From the NCBI RefSeq assembly GCF_007981265.1, contig NZ_CP034363.1:4092001-4156000 (forward strand): a DNA stretch of 64,000 bases. Reading direction: 5' to 3'. This stretch comes from Pantoea sp. CCBC3-3-1. GTDB taxonomy: Bacteria; Pseudomonadota; Gammaproteobacteria; Enterobacterales; Enterobacteriaceae. The notes below the pieces were generated by a model that saw nothing but the letters and a program-made list of their open reading frames with translations, had not been told where the DNA came from and searched no databases. A program made the translations under genes and the position numbers. Of the stretch, positions 1-8,225 are shown piece by piece. Positions within the stretch are counted from its first letter, which is position 1; each line of letters begins with the position of its first letter.

Positions 1-2
1 GC

Positions 3-947
3 ATGATCATGAGCAAGAACATATCTCCATTCATGCTTGGCGCAACACTCTATATGCCAGCTACCCGCACCGATCTAGCTGAAGTCATCCTTCATCGCAA
101 GATCCCAGAGCTTCGCTCAATGGTCATTTGCCTGGAAGATGCGGTCAGTGAAGAACAGATCGATATGGCCCTGTACAACCTAAGTGAACTACTGGATGAA
201 CTGAAGCACACAGCCGATCAAGACAGCCCGGATAGTCGCCCACTGGTCTTTATACGCCCCCGTCATGATCAGATGGCTCGTGAACTCGTCGAAAATTACG
301 ATCTGGTGGGAATTGATGGTTTTGTTGTGCCAAAGTTCACCAAATCTACTTTACCCTTCTGGTGGGAAATCATTTCAGCGACGACTCTCGCGCTCATGCC
401 AACGCTTGAGACGCGAGAGGTCTATGACGTACATGAAATGACTGAGCTTGCGGTTCTGCTTGAAAACCATGCCTGTCGTGATCGCATCGTGGCTTTGCGT
501 ATCGGTGGCAACGATCTGATGAGTGTAATTTCTATGAGACACCCGAAGAACCTGACACTTTACGATGGCCCCATGGGCTATGTAGTGAAGATGCTGGTAT
601 CGGTTTTCGCGCCTCGTGGTTTCTCTTTGACTGCACCCGTCTGCGAGCAAATCGACAACATCGAGTTACTGCAGCGGGAGTTAACTCAGGACGTTGCACA
701 CGGTCTGGTGGGTAAGACAGCAATTCACCCTTCGCACCTGAATTTGATTCACCAGGGATTAATGGTCGAGAAAGACGATTATGAGGATGCCCTCCGCATT
801 ATCAACTCATCACAGGCCGTTTTTAAATCGCAGGGAGCGATGTGTGAGCCTGCAACGCATCGCAACTGGGCTGTCTCCGTACTTGAGCGATCCAAGTATT
901 GCGGCATCGCTAAGCAGTTTGAAAATGTACTTTTAGCCTCACGTTAA
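3..947 (+). CDS. HpcH/HpaI aldolase / citrate lyase-like protein of the ter cluster
   Basis: A TIM-barrel C-C bond lyase of the citrate-lyase beta / HpcH-HpaI family. Visible family motifs are VICLEDAV near residue 41, VFIRPRH near 81, MPTLETREVYD near 132, LRIGGNDLMS near 165 and KTAIHPSHLN near 238. Genes of this family are known companions of tellurite-resistance (ter) loci, and the neighbour 33 bases downstream is terW-like, so a place in the ter accessory (phosphoribosyl metabolism) operon is inferred. The true substrate is unknown. The start may be base 3 or the in-frame ATG at base 9; the window edge hides the ribosome site and the rest of the ter cluster. Confidence 0.8.
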   Translation: MIMSKNISPFMLGATLYMPATRTDLAEVILHRKIPELRSMVICLEDAVSEEQIDMALYNLSELLDELKHTADQDSPDSRPLVFIRPRHDQMARELVENYDLVGIDGFVVPKFTKSTLPFWWEIISATTLALMPTLETREVYDVHEMTELAVLLENHACRDRIVALRIGGNDLMSVISMRHPKNLTLYDGPMGYVVKMLVSVFAPRGFSLTAPVCEQIDNIELLQRELTQDVAHGLVGKTAIHPSHLNLIHQGLMVEKDDYEDALRIINSSQAVFKSQGAMCEPATHRNWAVSVLERSKYCGIAKQFENVLLASR

Positions 948-980
948 TGAGGCGCGTGTTATCCAGAGATATGGTGTGCT

Positions 981-1430
981 ATGACCATCAGCCCTAAACA
1001 GCTTAGACAATACAAACTGATTGTCTTGCTGAGTACAGGAAAGCCCGTGCGTAAAGACACGCTTTTTAAGGAGATGGACTGCTCCGAACCCACTTTTACG
1101 CGTGATCTTCGTGAAGTCAGAGACGAATTTCAGGCTGATATCAAATTTAACAAGGCAACCAGTAAGTACCAGTTAGCCTCAAAAGGTATTTTATCTGCCA
1201 AGTTGTTAAGACACATGCGCGATGTTCTGACAGCACGTGAGCAAGCTGGGGTGACCGGGAGTGTGTCCGCAGGTGTAAACCTTGATAAGGAGGGTAAGAA
1301 GCCAGTATCCCTTTCGCTACGACTTGCTGTCATTCGTAAGATTGATAGCTATGCAATCGCGAATGGGCTTAACAGAAGCCAGGTTGTGGAATGGCTCGCA
1401 GAGGAAGTATTACCTGTCAGAAAGAAATAG
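981..1430 (+). CDS. terW: TerW-like DNA-binding protein
   Basis: A 149-residue protein of the TerW type, found beside terZABCDEF and terXY. Residues 20-55 form a helix-turn-helix (short motif DCSEPTFTRDLREVR). Residues about 107-143 resemble a ribbon-helix-helix (LSLRLAVIRKIDSYA, then NRSQVVEWLAEE), so it has two possible DNA-binding parts. TerW is regarded in the literature as a regulator of the ter operon. It follows the aldolase gene at 34 bases, and an RNA-stable hairpin lies just after its stop. The rest of the ter cluster is not in the window. Confidence 0.75.
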   Translation: MTISPKQLRQYKLIVLLSTGKPVRKDTLFKEMDCSEPTFTRDLREVRDEFQADIKFNKATSKYQLASKGILSAKLLRHMRDVLTAREQAGVTGSVSAGVNLDKEGKKPVSLSLRLAVIRKIDSYAIANGLNRSQVVEWLAEEVLPVRKK

Positions 1431-1434
1431 TCAT

Positions 1435-1476
1435 ATTCTAAATTAAATCGGCCAAAAGGCTGGTTTGATTTAGAAT
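1435..1476 (+). other. 19-bp hairpin after terW
   Basis: Two 19-base arms around an AAAA loop directly follow the terW stop. The arms are not perfect in DNA, but all three mismatches become G-U pairs in a plus-strand RNA, so the structure is an RNA hairpin of the ter transcript. It is followed by AATAAAAAAA rather than a T-tract. It is therefore either a 3' stabiliser or a non-canonical terminator. Confidence 0.6.
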
Positions 1477-1901
1477 AAAAAAACCCATCCGATGTGTGAA
1501 GTAATTGTATTTTATTAGGATTAACATTCGCTCAGGGAAGTGAATATCATGACGGAACTCTGTTTGTGAATGGAACAGGATTTCGGATTAGGATCAGTAA
1601 TACAGGACTTCAAGTCAAGAGCTTAAATGTTTAACGTGGGTGTCGAGGTCCAACCGTACGGAAAGGTACGATAAGATAAAAATATTAGTATAAAAAATTG
1701 ATTGTTAGGCATCGATTCCTATTAAATGCTATTTCCCGATTAAAAAACCATTTATAGGATGTTTTTTTATGCATATTATGCTTATATTTATCAGTAAATC
1801 ACTTGACTAACAATGCTTTTGGGCCTGTCCGCTTGGCCCCACATCTTCTTCCTTCACTGAAAAAATAGGGAACGATAGTATTTATTTCATCACACAGGTG
1901 A
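1477..1901. other. Intergenic stretch without a complete gene
   Basis: AT-rich DNA between terW and the transposon remnant. A short open stretch ending in a TAA near 1636 looks like the tail of a lost gene but matches nothing I recognise. A GGGCC/GGCCC mini-palindrome lies near 1820. No intact gene, left Tn3-type inverted repeat or RNA gene is seen. Confidence 0.4.
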
Positions 1902-1990
1902 AGTATTGCAGGTAATACCGAACCGGGAATAGGTCTTGACCTGTACCGTGCAAGTAAAGTAGCGCTTAATATTCTGGCACGTGGTATTCA
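1902..1990 (+). pseudogene. Short-chain dehydrogenase fragment fused to transposase remnant
   Basis: About 30 codons in the same frame as the following transposase read like the active-site segment of a short-chain dehydrogenase: an IAGNTEP stretch and then LYRASKVALN, which has the YxxxK form. A stop codon at 1899-1901 precedes it. The sequence switches near 1990 to Tn3 transposase. This suggests that a recombination or deletion joined an SDR gene to the truncated 5' part of tnpA. Assignment rests on one short motif. Confidence 0.35.
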
Positions 1991-1991
1991 T

Positions 1992-4787
1992 ATGGATATC
2001 AGAGTTCAGCATTTTGTCGCCGTACAGCTTAATATACGCCGTCCGGAAGTTCTCTCACGCTATGCCGAACGTGACACCACTCGCAGGGAGCATACCGCGC
2101 AGATAAAGGAGTATTACGGCTATCATGAATTTGGCGATTTTCCGTGGTCTTTCCGCCTGAAACGCCTGCTGTACACCCGCGCATGGCTCAGTAATTAACG
2201 CCCCGGTCTGATGTTTGATTTTGCCACCGCGTGGCTGCTTCAGAATAAGATTCTGTTGCCTGGAGCAACCACACTTGTACGTCTCGTCAGTGAAATACGC
2301 GAAAGGGCAAATCAGCGGCTCTGGAAAAAGCTGGCCGCGCTGCCTGACAGTTGGCAGACCGCTCGCGTCACGGAGCTACTGGAAATTCCTGAGGGGCAGC
2401 GCATTTCGCCACTGGAGCAATTGAAAAAGGGGCCGGTCACCGTCAGCGGTCCGGCGTTTACTGAAGCGCTGGATCGGTATACCCGACTGCGAAACCTTGA
2501 GTTTTCCCGACTGAACTTTACCGGCCTGCCCGCCATACAGTTGCGCAATCTGGCCCGCTATGCGGGCATGGCGTCGGTAAAATACATCGCACGTATGCCA
2601 CAGGAGAGAAAGCTGGCCGTACTCACCGCATTCGTTAAAGCACAGGAGACTGCGGCACTGGATGAAGCCGTTGATGTGCTCGATATGCTGATACTGGATA
2701 TCACCCGTGCGGCGAAGAATACGGGGCAGAAAAAACGTCTCAGGACTCTAAAAGATCTTGACCGGGCAGCGCTGCTGCTGGCACGCGCATGTTCATTGTT
2801 GCTGGATGATCAGGCTGATGAAGCGGAACTGAGGCAGGTCATATTCAGTAGCATATCGAAAAGCAGACTGGCAGAATCCGTCAGTAAAGTTAATGAGCTG
2901 GCGCGGCCTCAGAACAACAATTTTCATGACGAAATGGTGGAACAGTATGGTCGTGTGAAACGTTTTCTGCCGGCGGTATTGCGTGACCTGCATTTCCACG
3001 CTGCGCCAGCCGGAGAACATATGCTGGCCGCGATTCATTATCTGACCGAACTAAACGGCTCGAAAAAACGCATCCTTGATGATGCTCCTGAACATATTAT
3101 TACCGGTCCCTGGAAACGCCTGGTGTACGATGCGGAAGGCCGGATACAACGTGCTGGTTACTCGCTTTGTCTGCTGGAGCGCCTTCAGGATGCATTGCGA
3201 CGCCGGGACATCTGGCTGAAAAACAGCGATCGCTGGGGAGATCCCCGCGAGAAGTTGTTGCAGGGGGAAGAATGGCAGGCTCAGCGGGTCCCCGTCTGCC
3301 GGGCACTAGGGCATCCCACCGATGGACATAAAGGCGTACAACAGTTAGCGGTCCAACTGGATGAAACCTGGAGAGCAGTTGCATCCCGCTTTAAAGGAAA
3401 TGCGGAAGTCCATATCTGCAATGACGGTAAATATCCTTCCCTGACTATCAGCAGCCTGGAGAAACTGGAGGAGCCACCGTCGTTGCTTCGTCTAAACAAT
3501 CGAGTCAGACAACTGCTCCCACCGGTAGATTTGACGGAGCTGTTGCTTGAGATAGATGCCAGAACGGGATTTACACGTGAGTTTACGCATGTCAGTGAAT
3601 CCGGGGCTCGAGCACAGGATCTACACATTAGCCTGTGCGCGGTACTGATGGCTGAAGCCTGCAATATCGGACTGGAACCGCTGATAAAGCACAATATACC
3701 GGCACTGACGCGCCACCGACTCAGTTGGGTGAAACAGAATTACCTCCGGGCAGAAACGCTGGTCAGTGCCAATGCCCGCTTGGTTGATTTTCAGTCCACA
3801 TTGGAGCTTGCTGGCCGCTGGGGTGGCGGCGAGGTGGCTTCAGCTGACGGCATGCGCTTTGTCACGCCAGTGAAAACAGTCAATTCCGGGCCGAACAGAA
3901 AATATTTTGGTTCTGGGCGTGGCATCACCTGGTACAACTTCGTCTCTGATCAGTACTCTGGATTCCACGGCATCGTTGTCCCCGGCACATTACGGGACTC
4001 CATTTTTGTGCTTGAAGGTCTTCTTGAACAGCAGACAGGGCTGGATCCGGTTGAGATCATGACAGACACAGCCGGTACCAGTGACATTATCTTTGGCCTG
4101 TTTTGGCTACTTGGGTATCAGTTTTCCCCTCGTCTGGCTGATGCCGGTGAAGCCGTATTCTGGCGAGTGGATAAATCGGCAAATTACGGAGCACTTGATG
4201 AGTTGGCCCGTGGGTGTGCAGATCTGTCTAAGGCAGAAAATCAGTGGGATGAGATGATGCGAACGGCGGGTTCGCTGAAGCTGGGTACCATTCATGCTTC
4301 AGAACTCATTCGCTCACTACTGAAAAGCTCACGGCCGTCAGCGCTGGCTCAGGCTATCATGGAGGTGGGGCGTGTAAACAAGACGCTGTATCTTCTTAAT
4401 TATATTGATGATGAAGATTATCGTCGTCGGATCCTGATGCAACTAAATCGGGGAGAGAGCCGCCATGCAGTGGCGCGTGCAATTTGTTACGGACAGCGCG
4501 GTGAGATCAGAAAACGATACCGTGAGGGGCAGGAAGATCAACTCGGGGCACTGGGGCTGGTCACTAACGCAGTGGTACTATGGAACACGCTTTATATGCA
4601 GGAAGCACTGAGCTGGATGTGCAGTCATGGAGAAGAAACCAGGGATGAGGATATCGCCCGTTTATCCCCACTGATGCACGGGCATATCAATATGCTGGGG
4701 CATTATACGTTCACGCTATCCGATGATATTTTAAACGGAGATTTGAGAGAATTAAATTTCAATTTAAACAATGAATTATCTCCTTAA
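1992..4787 (+). pseudogene. tnpA: Tn3-family transposase, truncated and with an in-frame stop
   Basis: A DDE transposase of the Tn3 family that would cut and join transposon ends. The family pattern reads through ERD-TRREH, LYTRAWLSN, then from 2211 the central and catalytic parts (ADGMRF, MTDTAGTSD and the final E region GQRGEIRKRYREGQ, then LGLVTNAVVLWNT). A TAA at 2196-2198 interrupts the frame where relatives read WLSNERP, so a single GAA-to-TAA change split it into 68- and 858-residue parts. The N-terminal 60 or so residues usual for the roughly 1,000-residue family are missing and replaced by the SDR fragment. Probably inactive; an internal start at 2211 would lack the N-terminal DNA-binding part. 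Confidence 0.85.
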
Positions 4788-4820
4788 CGTACGTTTTAGT
4801 TCCATTGGTCCTCAAACCCC
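4783..4820 (-). repeat. 38-bp terminal inverted repeat of a Tn3-family transposon
   Basis: Read on the minus strand it begins GGGGTTTGAGGACC and ends ACGTTAAG, with the internal GGAAC-AAAAC core of Tn3 ends. It overlaps the last codon of the transposase gene, the normal arrangement in this family. No matching left end was found in the window, so only one end of the transposon is left. Confidence 0.85.
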
Positions 4821-4954
4821 GATAACAACTTAATATCCCGTGGTTGTGTGCTTAGTTAGATACTTTTCGGCTCCCCCTAATAACTTGAGTAGGGTTTCGG
4901 ATAAGATTAAAAGAGTTTAAAAAAAAGCAAATCTGACAAAGTGAAGTCCTGCCA

Positions 4955-5836
4955 TTATTTAGTCTTATTATATACTCTGGCTATATAATGCCCCCTGCCA
5001 TCACCATGCCCTAAATCCATTGAAGCAAGAGCCTCAGCTTCTTTCTGGCTGAAACCATTATTCTTATGGAGTTTAAGCACATCCTGAGTGTACGCATATC
5101 TGAGACTATGAGGAGCAAACTCTCCAACCAACCCGGCATCCCGGACGATATTCCTGTATCGCTCGATTGCCAGATGAATAGAAGGTTTATCGATAAGTTT
5201 TCCGTTGTTCTCAGCAGAATAAGTTATTGCTCTGTTGATGGCTTCAATAGTTTCAGTTCGGTTTATTATCGTGGTATCTCTCGGTCGCCCTCCTTTAGTA
5301 CCAAAAACAACGCGAACTTTCTCATCTCCATTCTGCAGTGCTTTTTTCCATGTCTGAAGTGATTTTACAGACTGTATAGTTTCTTCAGTTCTCAAACCTA
5401 AAAGGCGTGAAAGTTTCATTGCGCAGGCGACGCCTTCATCCTTTTCACTAACAGATGCAAAAACCTGCTTGAAATAGTCATCAGTTATTGCAACCTTAGT
5501 TCCGTCACGGCTGGTTCCAGAAATATTCAAAGCATCATTGTTCAGTTTCGGATGAGTTGGATCAGCCATGAAGGTTTTACCCGACACACGTAGTATTGCG
5601 CGTATCGCCGCCATCTCATTTTGTAGTGTACGCTTGGAAATATTTTCAGCAAGGCGACTTCGAATGTAAGTTTCTATGTGGTTAGTCTTTATGTTTTTAA
5701 TGTCCCGAATTTGAATGTTAAGACTGATCATTCGTTCTGCAAATCGATCAGCAATTTTAGTACGGTCAGATACGGTTTTAAAACTTCCCCCCGCCTGGCG
5801 GGCAAGTGTTTTTAAGTTTTTATTCAGTTTTGCCAC
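4955..5836 (-). CDS. Tyrosine recombinase (integrase-domain protein)
   Basis: A 293-residue site-specific recombinase of the Integrase_1 type often carried by plasmids and ICEs. The catalytic set is visible: Arg in LLGLRTEET, a basic KGGRPR segment, PHSLRYAY as the H-x-x-R box, LGHGDGRGHY for the second His and VY close to the C terminus for the nucleophile. I chose the GTG at 5836 (protein VAKLNKNLK) because GGAGAG sits at the right distance and family members begin at this point; the longer frame runs into the 46-bp palindrome. It is probably not the main ICE integrase, which should lie next to the intact tRNA-Phe. Its leader carries the STAXI array. Confidence 0.75.
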   Translation of the reverse strand: MAKLNKNLKTLARQAGGSFKTVSDRTKIADRFAERMISLNIQIRDIKNIKTNHIETYIRSRLAENISKRTLQNEMAAIRAILRVSGKTFMADPTHPKLNNDALNISGTSRDGTKVAITDDYFKQVFASVSEKDEGVACAMKLSRLLGLRTEETIQSVKSLQTWKKALQNGDEKVRVVFGTKGGRPRDTTIINRTETIEAINRAITYSAENNGKLIDKPSIHLAIERYRNIVRDAGLVGEFAPHSLRYAYTQDVLKLHKNNGFSQKEAEALASMDLGHGDGRGHYIARVYNKTK

Positions 5837-5857
5837 AAACGACTCTCCAAATAATGA

Positions 5858-5903
5858 GGTGACAGAGCTTTTCCGTCTGTGTGAACGGAAAAGCTCTGTC
5901 ACC
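5858..5903. repeat. 46-bp palindrome upstream of the recombinase start
   Basis: Two perfect 19-base arms (ggtgacagagcttttccgt and its complement) flank an 8-base loop. It lies 22 bases before the recombinase GTG. There is no T-tract on either side, so it is not a simple terminator. A binding or crossover site for the recombinase, or an mRNA hairpin hiding the ribosome site, are both possible. Confidence 0.7.
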
Positions 5904-6129
5904 GGCTGCACAACAATAGCAGACGATAAAATTTCACCCCAACGGCACGGTTCATTTTGCGCTTCCTGCGTCTCGGCAGACATCTGTGCATCGGGGCGGC
6001 GAAATGTTGAGTTATTGCGAGGCTCCCCAGGTCTCTGACCTGTTCGCGACTTTCGCCGGGCTGAAATGAATCAGTCTGCCTCCACACACCAGTTGTCTGG
6101 TGTCGCCATCGATGTCGTGCCAATTTCTC

Positions 6130-6559
6130 CTTATTAAGTGGTGTTCAAACTTCTAAAAAACGAATGAACGTTAGGTTGAAAGTTAATCAGTTTTGAGATG
6201 AAAAACGTATTCAGGACGTCAGAAACCCTTTAATACGTGTTAGTCAGTTGGTAAACATGTCGTTGAAGGTACAGTGCGTAAGCGCTGACCGTTATGCGCT
6301 GCGCGCGTCACTTGGTAGTGTCTTCGCCACTTCACAAGTGACGCCGCGCAGCTTCGTGCTCCTAATGCAACGCCGTAAGCGGCCAAATGTACCAAATGGC
6401 CTTATCCGTCGATGCAAAAGTCGTACGAAACTCAGGGCGTATCCCTGAAAAGAATCATAACGTAGTGAAAGATCAGAGCCTGATTCAGCTCCTTTGTAGA
6501 CAATTCATCATCATAAAGACGTGAATCATTGATGTGATAGCCGGTCATTCTCAACCGGT
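6130..6559 (-). other. Structured leader between STAXI array and recombinase
   Basis: No convincing gene is present. The stretch is rich in inverted repeats. The main one spans 6298-6352 (arms of 16 and 17 bases with one bulged base, 22-base loop). Smaller ones are a GGCCA/TGGCC pair near 6382-6402 and TCAGGG/CCCTGA near 6433-6449. Together with the array it could be a long untranslated leader, about 900 bases from the predicted promoter to the recombinase start. Open frames here lack a well-spaced ribosome site. Confidence 0.4.
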
Positions 6560-6755
6560 AACCTTGACCAGATTATGGTTCCCGTTTTCAAAGGTTAAAC
6601 GGGTTTCCCGCCCAAAGGCGTCCCTCTCAGGTTTTCGGGACTTTAGCTGGCAGTCACCCGAAGGCGCTTCTCTCAGACCGCTGAAGCATTAGCTGGTAAC
6701 CGCCCGAAGGCACCCCTCTCAGGTTACTGGGGTTTTGGATGGTCGCCGTAGCGAC
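6560..6755 (-). ncRNA. STAXI RNA array, copy 1 (three units plus a divergent fourth)
   Basis: Read on the minus strand there are three tandem units of about 46 bases. Each has a 5-bp helix (ACCCC/GGGGT, GCTTC/GAAGC, GTCCC/GGGAC), a conserved CTGAGAG inside it, a small hairpin closed by a TTCG or TTTG loop, and a second helix that crosses the first (GTAACC/GGTTAC, GCGGTC/GACTGC; weak in unit 3). This is the repeated simple pseudoknot with UNCG loops described as the STAXI motif. That motif is named for its company with SSB, topoisomerase, antirestriction and XerDC-integrase genes, and its function is unknown. A fourth, divergent pseudoknot follows: CCCGTTT/AAACGGG, hairpin ACCA/TGGT, AACCTT/AAGGTT. 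Confidence 0.8.
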
Positions 6756-6770
6756 TTCTAAGCAAAGTGG

Positions 6771-6799
6771 ATATTAGCAATGGCTCAAATAACCGTCAA
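6771..6799 (-). promoter_or_regulatory. Promoter for STAXI copy 1
   Basis: On the minus strand TTGACG and TAATAT are separated by 17 bases, a near-consensus sigma-70 promoter. The start point would fall near 6764, just before the GTCGC-TACG-GCGAC hairpin that opens the array. This supports transcription of the array in the direction of the recombinase gene. Confidence 0.6.
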
Positions 6800-6809
6800 C
6801 TATCTTGCG

Positions 6810-7508
6810 TTATTTATAATCAGGATCTGGATAAATCACTATAGCAATTGACTTAAGCTCCTCAACATCATTAGCGAGGAAAGGTATAGATGAATTTTTT
6901 TGAATTTTTTCGATTATTCTGTCTCCCAGAATCATGGGTACGTACTGATGACCACGGAAAATTTCATCAGGCTTACCTATCAACACTTCCCCTGCAAATT
7001 CATGGCAATCAGAATAAAAACCAGCAATAGTACTCAGATAAGAAATATCGATTAAATGACCTGTATCTGTTGTGTACCACGCATGGAGATTTAAAGCTGT
7101 TCTGTCCAGAAAATCCTCATGGTGAAACCCCTTCCTGCACCATCTTTCAAACTCATCATATGATGGGTCATAAATACTTTCATCACCCTTCCATATTTGG
7201 CCAACAGTTGTCCATATTCTGCAACCTAAAGCATCTTCAAAATAAGGTTTTAAAAAATGACACCATTTAATACATTGTCTTGCGGAAGATTTGAAATCTC
7301 GCAAGCCCGTTGCAAAGCACACATACTCCATCATATTTTCATAATTAAGCGGCCTTTCATTTATATCTTTAATCGTGCCTTCGTTAAATCCTAATTTTTT
7401 TGTAAATTTTAAAGCATGCTCAAAGTTAGCAACATAGCCCAGTGTGTCACTATATCCTAAAGTACGATATCCTTTCTTTTTTCTGAGAGATGATAAAAGA
7501 TTAAACAT
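6810..7508 (-). CDS. Unknown protein, AT-rich accessory gene
   Basis: A 232-residue protein that I do not recognise. It is rich in aromatic residues and cysteine (for example CIKWCHFLKPYF near residue 80 and FERWCRKGFHHEDF near 123), has no signal peptide and no membrane segment, and is likely cytoplasmic. The base composition is clearly more AT-rich than the ICE core. It sits between the lipoprotein gene upstream and the STAXI promoter downstream, with 54 bases to the lipoprotein stop. A role as cargo (defence, effector or immunity) is only a guess from position. Confidence 0.6.
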   Translation of the reverse strand: MFNLLSSLRKKKGYRTLGYSDTLGYVANFEHALKFTKKLGFNEGTIKDINERPLNYENMMEYVCFATGLRDFKSSARQCIKWCHFLKPYFEDALGCRIWTTVGQIWKGDESIYDPSYDEFERWCRKGFHHEDFLDRTALNLHAWYTTDTGHLIDISYLSTIAGFYSDCHEFAGEVLIGKPDEIFRGHQYVPMILGDRIIEKIQKNSSIPFLANDVEELKSIAIVIYPDPDYK

Positions 7509-7562
7509 AGCCCCCCATTTAATATTGAGTGTGGACGCACCTTATCCACACTCATATAAATA

Positions 7563-8108
7563 TTATTTTCCTTCAGCAGAGCTTTTAATATTTTTTATTA
7601 AATCCTGCAATCCGGAACTCGCCAGTCTTTTTTGAGATGATGAGCTATATGTTATAAAAAGACGGCTCCCTGAACCATTTTTTTCGAGCTCAATAGTAAG
7701 GTGATCATCATAATCACCCCAGTCGGAGCCCATTTTATAATAGCTGCCGGGCATTGAATCCCATTCCTGATGGCTGTCAGTTATTGCGCCAGCTACCCAC
7801 TCGCCGTCGTTATTCCTTTCTCTGATCGACCTTAACTCATCGTTGGATAAAAATTTATACTTTCGCTTTATTCTGGCCGCTGCCGTATCAACATCAACAG
7901 GGATCTTGAAGCTTTTTGAAGTGGATTCTTTTTTTTCTGACTGACGAGGAGTCATGACCTTAGAAGAATTATCTGAGCCATCCCCTCTTAAAGAGCCCAT
8001 TAACCCTGATGCATCATCACTAATTTTTTTATTTGTTTCTGCTATCTCACTCATACTACAGGCAGTCAGTAAAACAGGTAGTATTAAGGCTAGTCCGACA
8101 CTCCTCAT
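7563..8108 (-). CDS. Lipoprotein, paralogue of the one beside topB
   Basis: A secreted lipoprotein with a short signal ending in LLTAC, so the mature N terminus is the acylated cysteine. I start it at 8108 (MRSVGLALIL) because this gives a normal signal peptide; the frame extends further upstream without one. The second half (PVDVDTAAAR, MPGSYYKMGSDW, EKNGSGSRL, then SSSSQKRLA) repeats the protein at 39741-40295 almost block by block. The middle Ser/Lys linker differs. It has no known function. This copy is more AT-rich, so the two diverged in different hosts rather than by a recent duplication. Confidence 0.7.
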   Translation of the reverse strand: MRSVGLALILPVLLTACSMSEIAETNKKISDDASGLMGSLRGDGSDNSSKVMTPRQSEKKESTSKSFKIPVDVDTAAARIKRKYKFLSNDELRSIRERNNDGEWVAGAITDSHQEWDSMPGSYYKMGSDWGDYDDHLTIELEKNGSGSRLFITYSSSSQKRLASSGLQDLIKNIKSSAEGK

Positions 8109-8225
8109 ATTCACTTTCCTCCATAATTTAATAACTTTTGCACAATGTAACAGGCCGTAAGACCCTGACGCATTGTTCAATGAAAGTCAATAATTCGGGG
8201 TCGACGGCTGAGCACATTAATAGAA

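Noticed and set aside
4955..5983. Longer, 342-residue form of the recombinase
   Set aside because: The extra 49 residues are encoded by the palindrome and leader; the GTG at 5836 has a good ribosome site and fits family starts.
5899..6123. A 74-codon basic open frame before the recombinase
   Set aside because: Its start would be a TTG three bases from the AAGGAG site, it runs into the 46-bp palindrome and has no recognisable domain. More likely part of the leader.
6581..6740. Glycine or TPP riboswitch because of CTGAGAG and CCGAAGG-like words
   Set aside because: The helices and the tandem pseudoknot layout do not match either riboswitch; they match the STAXI plan, twice in the window.
6610..6740. 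CRISPR-like array
   Set aside because: The units have no spacers; the variable bases are paired helix arms.
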